Of a stretch of DNA of 49,041 nucleotides, positions 7,264 through 15,992 are shown one piece after another; position 1 is the stretch's first letter; every line of letters starts with the position of its first letter. This DNA is from Flavobacteriaceae bacterium UBA4022 (GTDB taxonomy: Bacteria > Bacteroidota > Bacteroidia > Flavobacteriales > Flavobacteriaceae): the NCBI GenBank assembly GCA_002384055.1, contig DGAU01000003.1, forward strand, positions 72,344-121,384, read 5' to 3'. The notes beneath the pieces were generated by a model. That model made no database searches. It saw only the letters and a program-made list of their open reading frames with translations, and was not told the DNA's origin. Position numbers and translations under genes: made by a program.

Positions 7264-7944
7264 TTAATCAGGGCTTAAAGAAAAACTCGTGTAGGTAATT
7301 TTTTTGCCTTGGGCCAAATACTGCGCTTCGTAAAACGTTTGAACAGACGTCACTACCTCGGGAGCACCTGTACTGCCATAGACATCATGATGCGCAAAAT
7401 GAATGTCTTCCCCTAAGCCGTGTAAAAGGCCAAGGGTATAACCATGCATGAATTCGCTGTCGGTCTTAAGATGGATACGGCCATGAGGTCTTAATACCTG
7501 GCGGTAAGCATCCAAAAACGACTTATTGGTTAACCGGTGTTTCGTGCGCTTGTATTTTATTTGAGGGTCGGGAAAGGTAATCCAGATCTCATCGACCTCA
7601 CCTGGGGCGAAACAATGGACAATCAATTCTATTTGGGTACGTAAAAAAGCGACATTGGTCAATGACTCTTCTAATGCTATTTTCGCCCCACGCCAGAAGC
7701 GTGCGCCTTTGATGTCGATCCCAATAAAGTTATTTTGAGGAAATTTTTGTGCTAAATGGATGCTGTATTCACCTTTGCCACAACCCAATTCCAATATAAT
7801 GGGTTGGTCGTTTTTGAAATGATCTTCACGCCAGCGACCCTTTAACAAAAATGATTTGTCTAGCAATTCTTCTCTAGAAGGTTGCAAGACGTTAGCAAAC
7901 GTATCGTTTTCTCTGAATCTCTTGAGTTTATTCTTACTGCCCAC
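7264..7944 (-). CDS. trmB: tRNA (guanine(46)-N7)-methyltransferase
   Basis: 226 aa. SAM motif I is LELGCGKGEYSIHLA (about residue 51), and the TrmB signature FPDPQIKYKRTKHRL (about residue 124) corresponds to the family FPDPWxKxRHxKRRL. It makes m7G46 in the variable loop of many tRNAs. The N-terminus (MGSKNKLKRF) is conserved in flavobacterial homologues, which supports this start. First gene of a minus-strand unit with lysE and the alkyltransferase-like gene, and divergent from the glycosyltransferase at 8021. Confidence 0.94.
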   Translation of the reverse strand: MGSKNKLKRFRENDTFANVLQPSREELLDKSFLLKGRWREDHFKNDQPIILELGCGKGEYSIHLAQKFPQNNFIGIDIKGARFWRGAKIALEESLTNVAFLRTQIELIVHCFAPGEVDEIWITFPDPQIKYKRTKHRLTNKSFLDAYRQVLRPHGRIHLKTDSEFMHGYTLGLLHGLGEDIHFAHHDVYGSTGAPEVVTSVQTFYEAQYLAQGKKITYTSFSLSPD

Positions 7945-8007
7945 GGTTGGTTTCCTCTTTTATTATTTTGTAAAATTACAACAATATAAATGTCCCAGAA
8001 GTTCGCC

Positions 8008-8015
8008 TAACTTTG
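8008..8015 (+). promoter_or_regulatory. Bacteroidetes -7 box (TAACTTTG) before the glycosyltransferase
   Basis: TAACTTTG fits TAnnTTTG exactly and ends 5 nt before a GTG codon at 8021, so the transcript would start at or next to the start codon (leaderless or nearly so). No good TTG was found at -33. Confidence 0.4.
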
Positions 8016-8020
8016 TTTTT

Positions 8021-9109
8021 GTGAAAAACCACGCAAAAAGCCCAAAACAAAATACCTCCAAAACAATTCTTGTGGCACCCTTGAATTGGGGTTTGGGTCA
8101 TGCCGCGCGTTGCATCCCGATTATTCGATCCCTGTTACAAAACAACTTTAGCGTATTGCTGGGCAGCGATGGCAGTGCTCTAGCCTTAATGCGCCTTGAA
8201 TTCCCTGATTTAGACTACGTCCTTTTGCCAGAGTACCACATCACTTATCCTGATAACGCTAAAAACCTCAAAGCGCATCTGATCAGCCAGATCCCATCCA
8301 TCTTCCGCGCCATGCGCGAAGAAAAAGTTATAGTGGGGCAACTGGTCGCTCAAGGCCGCATTGACGGGGTCATTAGTGACAACAGATTTGGGGTGCGCCA
8401 TAAGGATATACCCAGTGTTTTTGTCAGTCATCAAATTAGGGTGTTGAGTGGCTGGTCGACCTTCATTACTAGTTTCGCACATCAACAGATCATTAAAAAA
8501 TTTGATCAGTGCTGGGTTCCAGACTATCCAGGCAAAGAAAACCTCAGCGGTGCAATGGGGCATGTCTCCAATTGGCAGCATCCCATGCGATACTTAGGCC
8601 CATTGAGTCGCATGAAACCCTTCAAGACGCCGATTGAATATGATCTACTGATTTTACTCTCAGGACCAGAACCCCAGCGCACGTTGTTGGAACAAAAATT
8701 GGTCAGCGAGCTCCAAAACAGCTCACGCCGCATTCTCATGGTTCGTGGGGTAGTCACAAATCAACAGCAGAAAGAAAAACAGGGGGTTATCCAGACCATC
8801 AATTTCCTAACCAGCGCAGCTTTGGAGCAGGCCATCAATTCAAGCACACTCATTCTGTGTCGTTCGGGATACACCAACATCATGGACCTGTCCATACTCC
8901 AAAAAAAGGTGTTTTTTATTCCCACACCAGGGCAATATGAACAGGAGTATCTAGCGCGTCGCTTGAAGCGACTCAATCAGGCGGCCTATTGTCATCAAGA
9001 TGATTTTAAGGAAACATTACTCAATGAAGTTGATCGCTATGAAGGCCTTCATCTATACGCGCCACAACTTCAGGATAGCGGACTCAAATTACTCTTTGGT
9101 ATTTTCTAG
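8021..9109 (+). CDS. Glycosyltransferase (GT-B fold)
   Basis: About 363 aa from a GTG at 8021. The reading frame is open back to 7856, but that part overlaps trmB on the other strand and the -7 box, so the GTG is preferred; there is no in-frame ATG nearby. The N-terminal Rossmann motif ILVAPLNWGLGHAARCIPII and a C-terminal donor-site region (LCRSGYTNIMDL, then PTPGQYEQEYLA) resemble bacterial GT-B/GT28-like transferases that use nucleotide sugars. Acceptor unknown. The last 21 nt overlap the 3' end of the histidine kinase gene on the opposite strand. Confidence 0.82.
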   Translation: MKNHAKSPKQNTSKTILVAPLNWGLGHAARCIPIIRSLLQNNFSVLLGSDGSALALMRLEFPDLDYVLLPEYHITYPDNAKNLKAHLISQIPSIFRAMREEKVIVGQLVAQGRIDGVISDNRFGVRHKDIPSVFVSHQIRVLSGWSTFITSFAHQQIIKKFDQCWVPDYPGKENLSGAMGHVSNWQHPMRYLGPLSRMKPFKTPIEYDLLILLSGPEPQRTLLEQKLVSELQNSSRRILMVRGVVTNQQQKEKQGVIQTINFLTSAALEQAINSSTLILCRSGYTNIMDLSILQKKVFFIPTPGQYEQEYLARRLKRLNQAAYCHQDDFKETLLNEVDRYEGLHLYAPQLQDSGLKLLFGIF

Positions 9110-10135
9110 TGTAAACGAGAATTCAGAGCCTACACCAAACTGACTCTCTATGTATATTTTTTCGTTGTGGGCTTCAATCAAATGCTTCACAATGGCCAAG
9201 CCTAATCCACTACCTCCAACTTGGCGCGAACCACTCTTATCTACACGAAAGAACCTTTCAAAGAGCCGTAGAAAATACTTTCGCTCGATACCCTCTCCAT
9301 TGTCGGTGACCCTGATCAAACATTTATTTCTGGTAAAGCCCTGAACACTTACTTCAGTTGTCCCTTCGGGCTTTCCGTATTTTATCGAATTCTCCAAAAG
9401 ATTGGTTAATACTTGCTGTATCCGTTCCCGATCAGCATGGACCATGATGGCCTTTGGATATTCTTTATCCATCATTAAGGTAATTCCTTTTTCTGTAGCT
9501 TTCATTTCGAGCAAGTCGAATGTACTCAGGATTAAGGCAACTACATCAAAAGACTCCTTCTCCAAGGTCAATCCCCCCATCTCCAATTGGGTAATCATGT
9601 CCAAATCGTTGACAATATAAATCAATCTTTCTACGCCTCTTTGGGCACGCTCCAGATAGTTCTTGCGCACTGACTTGTCCTTCATGGCGCCGTCTAGTAA
9701 AGTGAGAATGTATCCTTGAACGGTAAAAAGAGGTGTTTTTAATTCATGTGCGACATTACCCATAAAGTCCTTTCGGTAATGTTCCCGGTCCTGAAGCATC
9801 GCGATTTCTAATTTCTTGTCTTCAGCAAACCGCTCCACTTCTTGCGCTAAGACATTCAAATCCGTGATGATATTTTTTTTATCTAGGGCCGTGTCATCAA
9901 GCTGCTGTAGTTTATTGTAAATATTATTTACTTGTTGATAAATAAGCCTCTTGGCTTTCCAGTCGGATAAAAAGAAGGCGCCAATATAAGTAACCAAGGC
10001 GATAGGAAGTAACGCGAGATAATTGACATAGCCAACGAACAAAAAGAAAACGAGAAAAATAAATAAAACCAAGAGGGTTAGCCATGCCGCTGTGCTGTGG
10101 GCGAACTTAAAGGCTTTGATCCAACGCAGTACCAT
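9089..10135 (-). CDS. PhoR-type membrane sensor histidine kinase
   Basis: 348 aa. Two N-terminal transmembrane segments (about residues 14-57) have almost no periplasmic loop, followed by a linker, the HisKA domain with phospho-acceptor His in NVAHELKTPLFTVQG (about residue 131), and HATPase with N-box LTNLLENSIKYG, G1 VTDNGEGI and G2 GGSGLGLAIVKHL. It shares one base with the response regulator gene before it, so the pair is one operon. The sensor part resembles PhoR-like kinases in Bacteroidetes, but phosphate sensing is not shown by the sequence; no pst or phoU genes are in the window. Confidence 0.92.
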   Translation of the reverse strand: MVLRWIKAFKFAHSTAAWLTLLVLFIFLVFFLFVGYVNYLALLPIALVTYIGAFFLSDWKAKRLIYQQVNNIYNKLQQLDDTALDKKNIITDLNVLAQEVERFAEDKKLEIAMLQDREHYRKDFMGNVAHELKTPLFTVQGYILTLLDGAMKDKSVRKNYLERAQRGVERLIYIVNDLDMITQLEMGGLTLEKESFDVVALILSTFDLLEMKATEKGITLMMDKEYPKAIMVHADRERIQQVLTNLLENSIKYGKPEGTTEVSVQGFTRNKCLIRVTDNGEGIERKYFLRLFERFFRVDKSGSRQVGGSGLGLAIVKHLIEAHNEKIYIESQFGVGSEFSFTLENTKE

Positions 10136-10818
10136 TATATTACAAACTTATAGCCGACTCCTTTGACCGTTTTGAAACGCTCGTCTCCTATTTTCTCACG
10201 CAATTTACGAATATGCACATCAATAGTTCTTCCACCAACGACCACATCATTGCCCCACACGCTGTCTAATATGTCTTCGCGCTTGAATACTTTGCCTGGC
10301 TTAGAAGCGAGCAAAGCAAGCAATTCAAATTCTTTTCGGGGGAGCGACAATTCTTGGGAACCCTTCATGACTTTGTATTCTTCTCGATTGATGATCAAAT
10401 CACCAAGGGTTAAGTGGGTTTCGTCTGCCGTCTTTTGTTTGAAACGCCGCAATAAGGCTTTGACTTTACTCACAAGCACTTTTGGCTTTATCGGCTTTGT
10501 GATGTAATCATCTGCACCGGCTTCAAAACCTGCTACCATCGAATAGTCTTCCCCACGAGCGGTAAAAAATGTGATGACCGTTTGGGAGAGTTCTGGAAGC
10601 AATCTGATTTTTTCACAGGCTTCAATGCCATCCATAATCGGCATCATCACATCGAGTATGATCAATTGGGGCAAGTGTTTTTTAGCCTGAGCTATGGCCT
10701 GAAGACCATTCTCTGCCACCACTACTTGGTAGCCTTCGGCCGATAAATTGTAGCCAACAATCTCCAATATATCGGGTTCATCATCGACTAAAAGTATCAT
10801 TATGTCTTTTTTATTCAT
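10135..10818 (-). CDS. PhoB/OmpR-family response regulator
   Basis: 227 aa. Receiver domain with acidic pocket LLVDDEPD, phospho-acceptor Asp in IILDVMMP (about residue 55) and Lys in DDYITKPIKP. Winged-helix DNA-binding domain with RKEFELLALLASKPGKVFKRE and TIDVHIRKLREKIG. It is transcribed just ahead of its kinase. A near-consensus -7 element (TATCTTTA, 10849-10842 on the minus strand) lies 24 nt upstream. The ATG at 10818 is used; M7 is a possible alternative. Confidence 0.93.
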   Translation of the reverse strand: MNKKDIMILLVDDEPDILEIVGYNLSAEGYQVVVAENGLQAIAQAKKHLPQLIILDVMMPIMDGIEACEKIRLLPELSQTVITFFTARGEDYSMVAGFEAGADDYITKPIKPKVLVSKVKALLRRFKQKTADETHLTLGDLIINREEYKVMKGSQELSLPRKEFELLALLASKPGKVFKREDILDSVWGNDVVVGGRTIDVHIRKLREKIGDERFKTVKGVGYKFVI

Positions 10819-11188
10819 AGCCTCTTGTGCAGGTGTATGGGTAAAGATACAGTTAAATAAAACCAGTGTTTTTCGATGTCAAAAACCTTAACCATTCCGT
10901 AACATAACCGAAGGTAAATAAAAAAGGCATATCAACCATTTTCATTCACAAGACAATGGCCTTTTAGTCAATCCAAATTCATGAATACAGCATTTGAAAT
11001 TCATCTATTGTCATGGCTTTAATGGTTTTAACCAAAGTCATTTGGCTAATTTTATCTCCTGTCCAGACCACATCAATGGGGTACAATCCGTGTCTCATAC
11101 CACAAGACAATCCCTGTCTTACCGAAATTTGGACGCATATAAATCTCTCCTGTAATTAATTATTCATCCATTTATTAAATCATTTATC
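10819..11188. other. 370-bp gap without a convincing gene
   Basis: This gap separates the divergent response regulator and T9SS cargo genes. The first 40 nt hold the probable regulator promoter (TATCTTTA at 10849-10842, minus). A 7-bp pair AAAAGGC/GCCTTTT (about 10922-10974) has a long loop and is not a clear terminator. No ORF above about 15 codons has coding character, and no tRNA or known riboswitch was recognised. Confidence 0.5.
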
Positions 11189-12124
11189 ATGAAGTATGTA
11201 TTCTATTGCTCCCTATTTATTATGGCCTGGTTGAGACCAATCTCCGCACAAGTTATCGGCACAAGTTTCGAAGATATCCCGTGTCATTCGGGGCTCTACT
11301 TCGACCCTTTAGACCCGGAAACACCCCATCCGCTCCCCAATCAAACAGAACAACCCATTTTGAACTGGCCACCAACCTCGGATCAATTAGGTTTTAACGC
11401 TTATTACACCCCTTATGACCAGGCGAGTATTGGCCTGAGCGATGGCGACTCGGTCGGAGTCACAAACCGAAACTCGATTGTCGGGGCCTTTAGTGACGGG
11501 GACCAAGGCTATGAAATCAGTGATTGTGACGGGAACTTTACTCTTGAATTTACCCCAATTGACCTGCAAGAATTTAGCCAAGCCTCTCTATCCATAGATG
11601 TTTGGATCGCCACCACTGGTTATGAAGGTAATGGGGTCAACAATACAGCCCAGTCAGATCGGTTGCATATTTATGTCCAAGACTTAGATCAAACCCAACA
11701 ACGCGACCTGCTCAATACAACTGGCTATGATATTAATGATCTCGATATCGAGGGCAGGTGGTTGAGACGCTCTGTAGACATTAGCGATTTTAACCAGGCG
11801 CAACTGGTCGTCACAGCGCGCAATAATACCGCGGCAGAAGCTTTTTATCTCGACCGGATACAAGTAGAAGGCACATTGGCATCAAACAGCCTAAACCAGA
11901 CCAATCCAGTCATTTTCCCCAATCCTGCAAAAAACAGTTTTACACTGCTGGGGCACGATCAGGCAAATACATTGCTGACCCTTTATGACGTCTTCGGCCA
12001 TAACGTCTGGACGAGTGATTCCAAGAGCCTCACCCATGATGTATCCATGTTGCATAGTGGATTGTACTTCTTGAGCTTAGTCAAAGACCAAAACACAAGG
12101 ACACAAAAACTAATTATCGAATAA
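11189..12124 (+). CDS. Secreted protein with T9SS type A C-terminal sorting domain
   Basis: 311 aa. A Sec signal peptide (KYVFYCSLFIMAWLRPISAQ) is followed by a beta-rich module with GLSDGDSVGVTN and GYEISDCDGNFTLEF and a jelly-roll-like ending (FYLDRIQVEG). This resembles repeating adhesive modules of large flavobacterial surface proteins, here present once. The last about 75 residues form the Por secretion domain: FPNPAKNSFTLLG, LYDVFGHNVW, LHSGLYFLSL. T9SS exports such proteins across the outer membrane and attaches them to the surface or releases them. No catalytic residues were recognised and the role is unknown. It has its own transcription unit. Confidence 0.85.
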   Translation: MKYVFYCSLFIMAWLRPISAQVIGTSFEDIPCHSGLYFDPLDPETPHPLPNQTEQPILNWPPTSDQLGFNAYYTPYDQASIGLSDGDSVGVTNRNSIVGAFSDGDQGYEISDCDGNFTLEFTPIDLQEFSQASLSIDVWIATTGYEGNGVNNTAQSDRLHIYVQDLDQTQQRDLLNTTGYDINDLDIEGRWLRRSVDISDFNQAQLVVTARNNTAAEAFYLDRIQVEGTLASNSLNQTNPVIFPNPAKNSFTLLGHDQANTLLTLYDVFGHNVWTSDSKSLTHDVSMLHSGLYFLSLVKDQNTRTQKLIIE

Positions 12125-12184
12125 TCCTGTATTTTTTGAATCCTTAGAAGTCTTCGGTGGGCGTAATATTCATTATTTTTGAGT

Positions 12185-13174
12185 ATGTCAAATCGCAACA
12201 AACTCAAATCCACATTAATTCAGTCCTACACATCGGATGGGTTTTTGCGAAAAGCGCTTGAAGTCTTTCATTTTCAATACCAACAGGTTCCCGTTTATCG
12301 ATCCTATTGCGACCATCTGTATACCGATCCCGCGAACATCAAATGCTTAGAAGACATTCCCTTTTTACCCATATCTCTATTTAAAAGTCATCAAGTATTG
12401 GCAGAAGAAGAGGAGGTTGAAAAGATATTTTTTTCCAGCGGGACAACCGGACATGATTTGAGTCAACATTTTGTGGCCGATCTCGATCTATATGAGCAAA
12501 GCTTCATGACTGGTTTTAGGCAAGTCTACGGTGACCCGTCGGACTATGTCATTATGGGACTGTTACCCAATTACCTGGAACGCGGCGGATCCTCATTGGT
12601 CTATATGGTCGACACTTTGATTCGGGTATCGAACCATCCAGATAGTGGTTTTTATCTCGACAACTTAGACCAGTTGGCCAAAAAAATCAGACAACTCGAA
12701 ACGACGGGGGTCAAAACGCTTTTGTTTGGCGTATCTTATGCTTTGTTAGACCTTGCAGCACTGGGCCCTTGGTCGCTAAAAAATACTCTTATTATTGAAA
12801 CGGGTGGGATGAAAGGACGCCGCAAAGAAATGATCAAGGCCGACTTACATGAAGCCCTAGAAGCAAGTTTTGGGCTCCCTTTTATTCACAGTGAATATGG
12901 AATGACCGAGCTCTTATCACAGGCTTATGCCACCCAAAGCGGGCGTTTTAATTGCCCGCCTTGGATGCGCATCCTGACTCGAGATCCCGAAGACCCTTTT
13001 AGCTATGTCCACCAAAAGATTGGGGGCATTAATATCATCGACTTGGCCAATCTAAATTCTTGTGCCTTTATTGCAACGCAAGACTTGGCTAAAGTTCATT
13101 CCGACGGCAGCTTTGAACTTTTAGGGCGTTTTGACCATAGTGACCTTCGGGGTTGTAACCTAATGATTTCATGA
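12185..13174 (+). CDS. LuxE-like acyl-protein synthetase / adenylate-forming enzyme
   Basis: 329 aa from the ATG at 12185; the frame extends two codons further to a TTG. The phosphate-binding signature FFSSGTTGHDLS (about residue 80) and a second adenylate-forming-type motif HSEYGMTELLSQ (about residue 236) place it with LuxE-type acyl-protein synthetases, which activate acyl groups as adenylates and pass them to a cysteine. No LuxC or LuxD is nearby, so bioluminescence is not implied. Its stop overlaps the ATG of the next gene by 4 nt (ATGA), and a third gene follows 3 nt later, so it belongs to a tight three-gene unit. Confidence 0.8.
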   Translation: MSNRNKLKSTLIQSYTSDGFLRKALEVFHFQYQQVPVYRSYCDHLYTDPANIKCLEDIPFLPISLFKSHQVLAEEEEVEKIFFSSGTTGHDLSQHFVADLDLYEQSFMTGFRQVYGDPSDYVIMGLLPNYLERGGSSLVYMVDTLIRVSNHPDSGFYLDNLDQLAKKIRQLETTGVKTLLFGVSYALLDLAALGPWSLKNTLIIETGGMKGRRKEMIKADLHEALEASFGLPFIHSEYGMTELLSQAYATQSGRFNCPPWMRILTRDPEDPFSYVHQKIGGINIIDLANLNSCAFIATQDLAKVHSDGSFELLGRFDHSDLRGCNLMIS

Positions 13175-14061
13175 CACAGACTCCTGGGCCAAACAAACCA
13201 AATGCCAGAAGAAAGTTCCGCCCTTTTGTGACGCTTTTTTTTATTGTCATGGTCTTTAACTTCGCCCTGAGGATAAGCAACAGAACCGCAACCGACACAA
13301 AATCCAATACAGATACAACAGCATCCTCAAGCATTGAACCCGTTTGGATTTATCAGGGAGAAGACAGCATTTCGGCTTATCTGCATGAGCGTCAATGGCG
13401 CGATAATTATGGCAAATCATATGCCGCTGATTTGGCTGTTAGAACCAAAGATGTTCTGCGTCTCCAAAATCAACTCGACGATTTCCATCCCGAACCCAAC
13501 AAACCTCTTTGGGGGGCGCTCTATGGTTATTTCGTGGAAAATGACCAACCTAGCTTGGATCTCGTCTTAGATGCCTTTTACCGCATTTATCAATCCGAGC
13601 AGCTTTCGCCTGATCGATTTGCCGACATGGTGGTGAGTTGCATTCAAGACATCCCTTATGCACTTGTCTTTCAAGACCCGTGCTTAGGTCCTGAGGCCTA
13701 CGAAAAGTGGATGAATGATTTACTGGTCGCATGTCCAGATTGCTGCATTGGCAATCAACCTTATGGCATACAAAGCCCCGTTGCCTTTATACAAACCCTC
13801 AAAGGTGATTGCGACACCAGGACGGTATTGATTTTTAGTATCCTTAGCGCTTTTAACTTTGACGTCGCCATCCTCAATAGTGATTCTTATCGCCACTCTA
13901 TTTTAGGCATTAACTTGCCTGCTGCAGGACAATACAAGCTATTTCGCGGCAAAAAATATATGGCGTGGGAAACGACGGCGAAATTCTACCCTATGGGGAG
14001 CCTACCACAAAGCATCAGCAACATGGATCTTTGGCATGTTGTATTAACCAATAAACCTTAA
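13171..14061 (+). CDS. Membrane-anchored transglutaminase-like protein (predicted)
   Basis: 296 aa. A single N-terminal hydrophobic segment (RPFVTLFFIVMVFNFALRI, about residues 12-30) is followed by a short linker and a globular domain. A possible Cys-His-acid triad is readable: C214 in KGDCDTRTVLIF, H242 in YRHSILGI, and E267 in AWETTAKF. This order and spacing fit the transglutaminase-like (papain-like) fold, which includes proteases and amide-bond-forming enzymes. Family membership is inferred from these motifs only. The start overlaps the LuxE-like gene (ATGA) and a small membrane protein follows 3 nt later. Confidence 0.6.
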   Translation: MTQTPGPNKPNARRKFRPFVTLFFIVMVFNFALRISNRTATDTKSNTDTTASSSIEPVWIYQGEDSISAYLHERQWRDNYGKSYAADLAVRTKDVLRLQNQLDDFHPEPNKPLWGALYGYFVENDQPSLDLVLDAFYRIYQSEQLSPDRFADMVVSCIQDIPYALVFQDPCLGPEAYEKWMNDLLVACPDCCIGNQPYGIQSPVAFIQTLKGDCDTRTVLIFSILSAFNFDVAILNSDSYRHSILGINLPAAGQYKLFRGKKYMAWETTAKFYPMGSLPQSISNMDLWHVVLTNKP

Positions 14062-14064
14062 CCT

Positions 14065-14580
14065 ATGAACCATTCTCTAATTATCTTAGCCCTTTTCGAA
14101 ATCATCTTTTCGATCATTGTTACTGTCGGTATTATTTATGTGTCTTACCGCATTTTGCAGCGCCTATTTTTCAAAAGCAATGACCTTAGTGGCAATCACC
14201 TCGCCTTTACCATTTTTACCTCTGGGGTGATTTTAAATATTGGGCTCATTTTGAGCGAAATTTTACCCTCAATCACGCAAGTTGTGCGCCTAGCCACCAC
14301 ACAAGGGGATACCCCTGACTACCAAACCATCCTGCTCTATTCGGGACTCTATCTATTGATCGGGTTTGTCGTATCGGTCATCATTAATTCTTCGGTATTT
14401 ATTTTGTTTTCCATATTGACTCAAGGAGTCGATGAATACGTAGAAATTCAAAAAAATAATATAGCCGTCGCCATAATTGTCGCAGTAACCCTAGTGAGCA
14501 TTACCCTGATTGTCAAGGACAGTATTGCTGTATTGGTCAGCGCTTTATTGCCGTACCCTCAAGCCCATTATTTTTTGTAA
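14065..14580 (+). CDS. Small polytopic membrane protein, DUF350-like
   Basis: 171 aa with four hydrophobic segments (about residues 5-30, 48-68, 90-120 and 132-152). Two internally similar halves carry Asn-containing, small-residue helices (SGNHLAFTIFTSGVIL and QKNNIAVAIIVAVTLV), the pattern of DUF350. The function of DUF350 proteins is not known to me; they often sit beside peptide-bond-forming or polyamine enzymes. Last gene of the LuxE-like/transglutaminase-like unit, ending 12 nt from tyrS, which converges on it. Confidence 0.6.
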   Translation: MNHSLIILALFEIIFSIIVTVGIIYVSYRILQRLFFKSNDLSGNHLAFTIFTSGVILNIGLILSEILPSITQVVRLATTQGDTPDYQTILLYSGLYLLIGFVVSVIINSSVFILFSILTQGVDEYVEIQKNNIAVAIIVAVTLVSITLIVKDSIAVLVSALLPYPQAHYFL

Positions 14581-14592
14581 ATCAACTGGGGC

Positions 14593-15894
14593 TTACCCGA
14601 TACATTTAAGGATAAAGTAGTTTTTCTTGCCCCGCTGCAGCAAAATAAATTGATCACTAATCAAGTCCGCTTGGCTCAACTGATAGTCTTCGCCCACGCG
14701 CGTCTTATTGACATAAATACTTTGCTCCATTAAAGCGCGACGTGCTTCGCCATTTGATTTCAAAAAGCTTGATTTTTCGACTAGCCCCGATATAATGTCA
14801 AAGGTTTGCAGTACTTCTTGACGGGACACCTCTGCCTGCGGCACACCATCAAACACATCCAAAAACGTCTCTTGATCTAAAGACAATAAATCTGCCGAAG
14901 TTGATTTGCCAAATAGAATTTCTGAGGCCTTCAGCGCGTTTTGGTACTGCCCCTCACCATGCACTGTGATGGTGACTTCTTGAGCCAGTCGTTTTTGCAG
15001 CACACGCATATGTGGTGCCTGCTGATGGTCCTGGATGATGGCCTTGATGGTCTGCTGGTCCAAAAAGGTGAATATTTTTATATACTTCTGCGCGTCCTCA
15101 TCGCTGGTATTGAGCCAGTATTGATAGAACTTATATGGCGAGGTCCGTTTTGGATCGAGCCAGACATTACCGCCTTCACTCTTCCCGAATTTACTGCCGT
15201 CACTTTTGGTGATCAATGGGCAAGTCAAGGCAAACCCTTTGCCATTGCCCACGCGCCTGATCAATTCTGTACCGGTTGTAATGTTACCCCATTGGTCACT
15301 CCCACCCATTTGCAGCGTGCATTGATGGTGCTGAAAAAGATGTAAAAAATCATAGCCCTGCACCAGCTGATAGGTGAATTCTGTAAAAGACATCCCATCC
15401 GAATCTTGACCACTTATTCTATTCTTGACCGAATCTTTGGCCATCATATAATTGACCGTTATGTGTTTCCCAACATCACGGATAAAAGACAAAAAGCTCA
15501 TGGACTTCATCCAATCGTAATTGTTGACCATTTGGGCCTGATTTTCTGCCCCACTATTAAAATCCAAAAAATGAGCCAACTGCAAGCGCACACATTCTTG
15601 GTTATGGTTTAAACTGTTTTCGTCCAAAAATTGACGCTCACTGGATTTGCCAGAAGGATCACCAATCATCCCTGTAGCGCCTCCGACTAGGGCAATCGGT
15701 CGGTGTCCACAACGCTGAAAATGTGCCAACACCATAATAGGAACCAAATTACCAATATGCAATGAATCGGCTGTCGGGTCAAACCCTACATAGCCAGAAC
15801 GCATGGCCTCTAACAAATGTGCTTCAGTGTCCGGCATCACATCGTGAACCAAACCTCTCCATTGCAATTCCTGAATAAAATTTTTGGACATCAT
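14593..15894 (-). CDS. tyrS: Tyrosyl-tRNA synthetase
   Basis: About 433 aa class I synthetase of the bacterial TyrRS type. The HIGH motif is read as HIGN (DSLHIGNLVPIM) and the KMSKS loop as KFGKS. The tyrosine/tRNA site segment is SFTEFTYQLVQGYDF and a C-terminal S4 RNA-binding domain is present (NKTRVGEDYQLSQADLI). The frame runs to 15924, but the -7 promoter box lies at 15908-15915, so the tandem ATGs at 15894/15891 are the start. It is monocistronic. Confidence 0.95.
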   Translation of the reverse strand: MMSKNFIQELQWRGLVHDVMPDTEAHLLEAMRSGYVGFDPTADSLHIGNLVPIMVLAHFQRCGHRPIALVGGATGMIGDPSGKSSERQFLDENSLNHNQECVRLQLAHFLDFNSGAENQAQMVNNYDWMKSMSFLSFIRDVGKHITVNYMMAKDSVKNRISGQDSDGMSFTEFTYQLVQGYDFLHLFQHHQCTLQMGGSDQWGNITTGTELIRRVGNGKGFALTCPLITKSDGSKFGKSEGGNVWLDPKRTSPYKFYQYWLNTSDEDAQKYIKIFTFLDQQTIKAIIQDHQQAPHMRVLQKRLAQEVTITVHGEGQYQNALKASEILFGKSTSADLLSLDQETFLDVFDGVPQAEVSRQEVLQTFDIISGLVEKSSFLKSNGEARRALMEQSIYVNKTRVGEDYQLSQADLISDQFILLQRGKKNYFILKCIG

Positions 15895-15907
15895 TGTGAT
15901 TTTGAAG

Positions 15908-15915
15908 CAAAGATA
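15908..15915 (-). promoter_or_regulatory. tyrS promoter, perfect -7 box TATCTTTG
   Basis: TATCTTTG on the minus strand is 13 nt before the first tyrS ATG; a partial -33 (CTTTAG, 15939-15934) lies 18 nt further upstream. It fixes the tyrS start and implies a 5' leader of only a few bases. Confidence 0.6.
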
Positions 15916-15992
15916 AACGGCCAAATTAAAAAACTAAAGTTTCTGAGCCCTAATTTTAAAATCATCTATGGCTAAAATAGTACCTTTACGTT

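Noticed and set aside
9089..10818. Phosphate-specific regulon call for the two-component pair
   Set aside because: Similarity is to the PhoB/PhoR class in general; no pst or phoU genes or Pho boxes were seen in the window.
12174..12181. TATTTTTG just before the LuxE-like gene
   Set aside because: It ends only 3 nt before the ATG at 12185, so transcription would start inside the gene; probably chance AT-richness.
12185..13174. Bioluminescence system
   Set aside because: Only a LuxE-like gene is present; no luxA, luxB, luxC or luxD.
14570..14610. AAGCCC/GGGCTT pair between the DUF350-like gene and tyrS
   Set aside because: Six bp with a loop of more than 20 nt; too weak to call a terminator.
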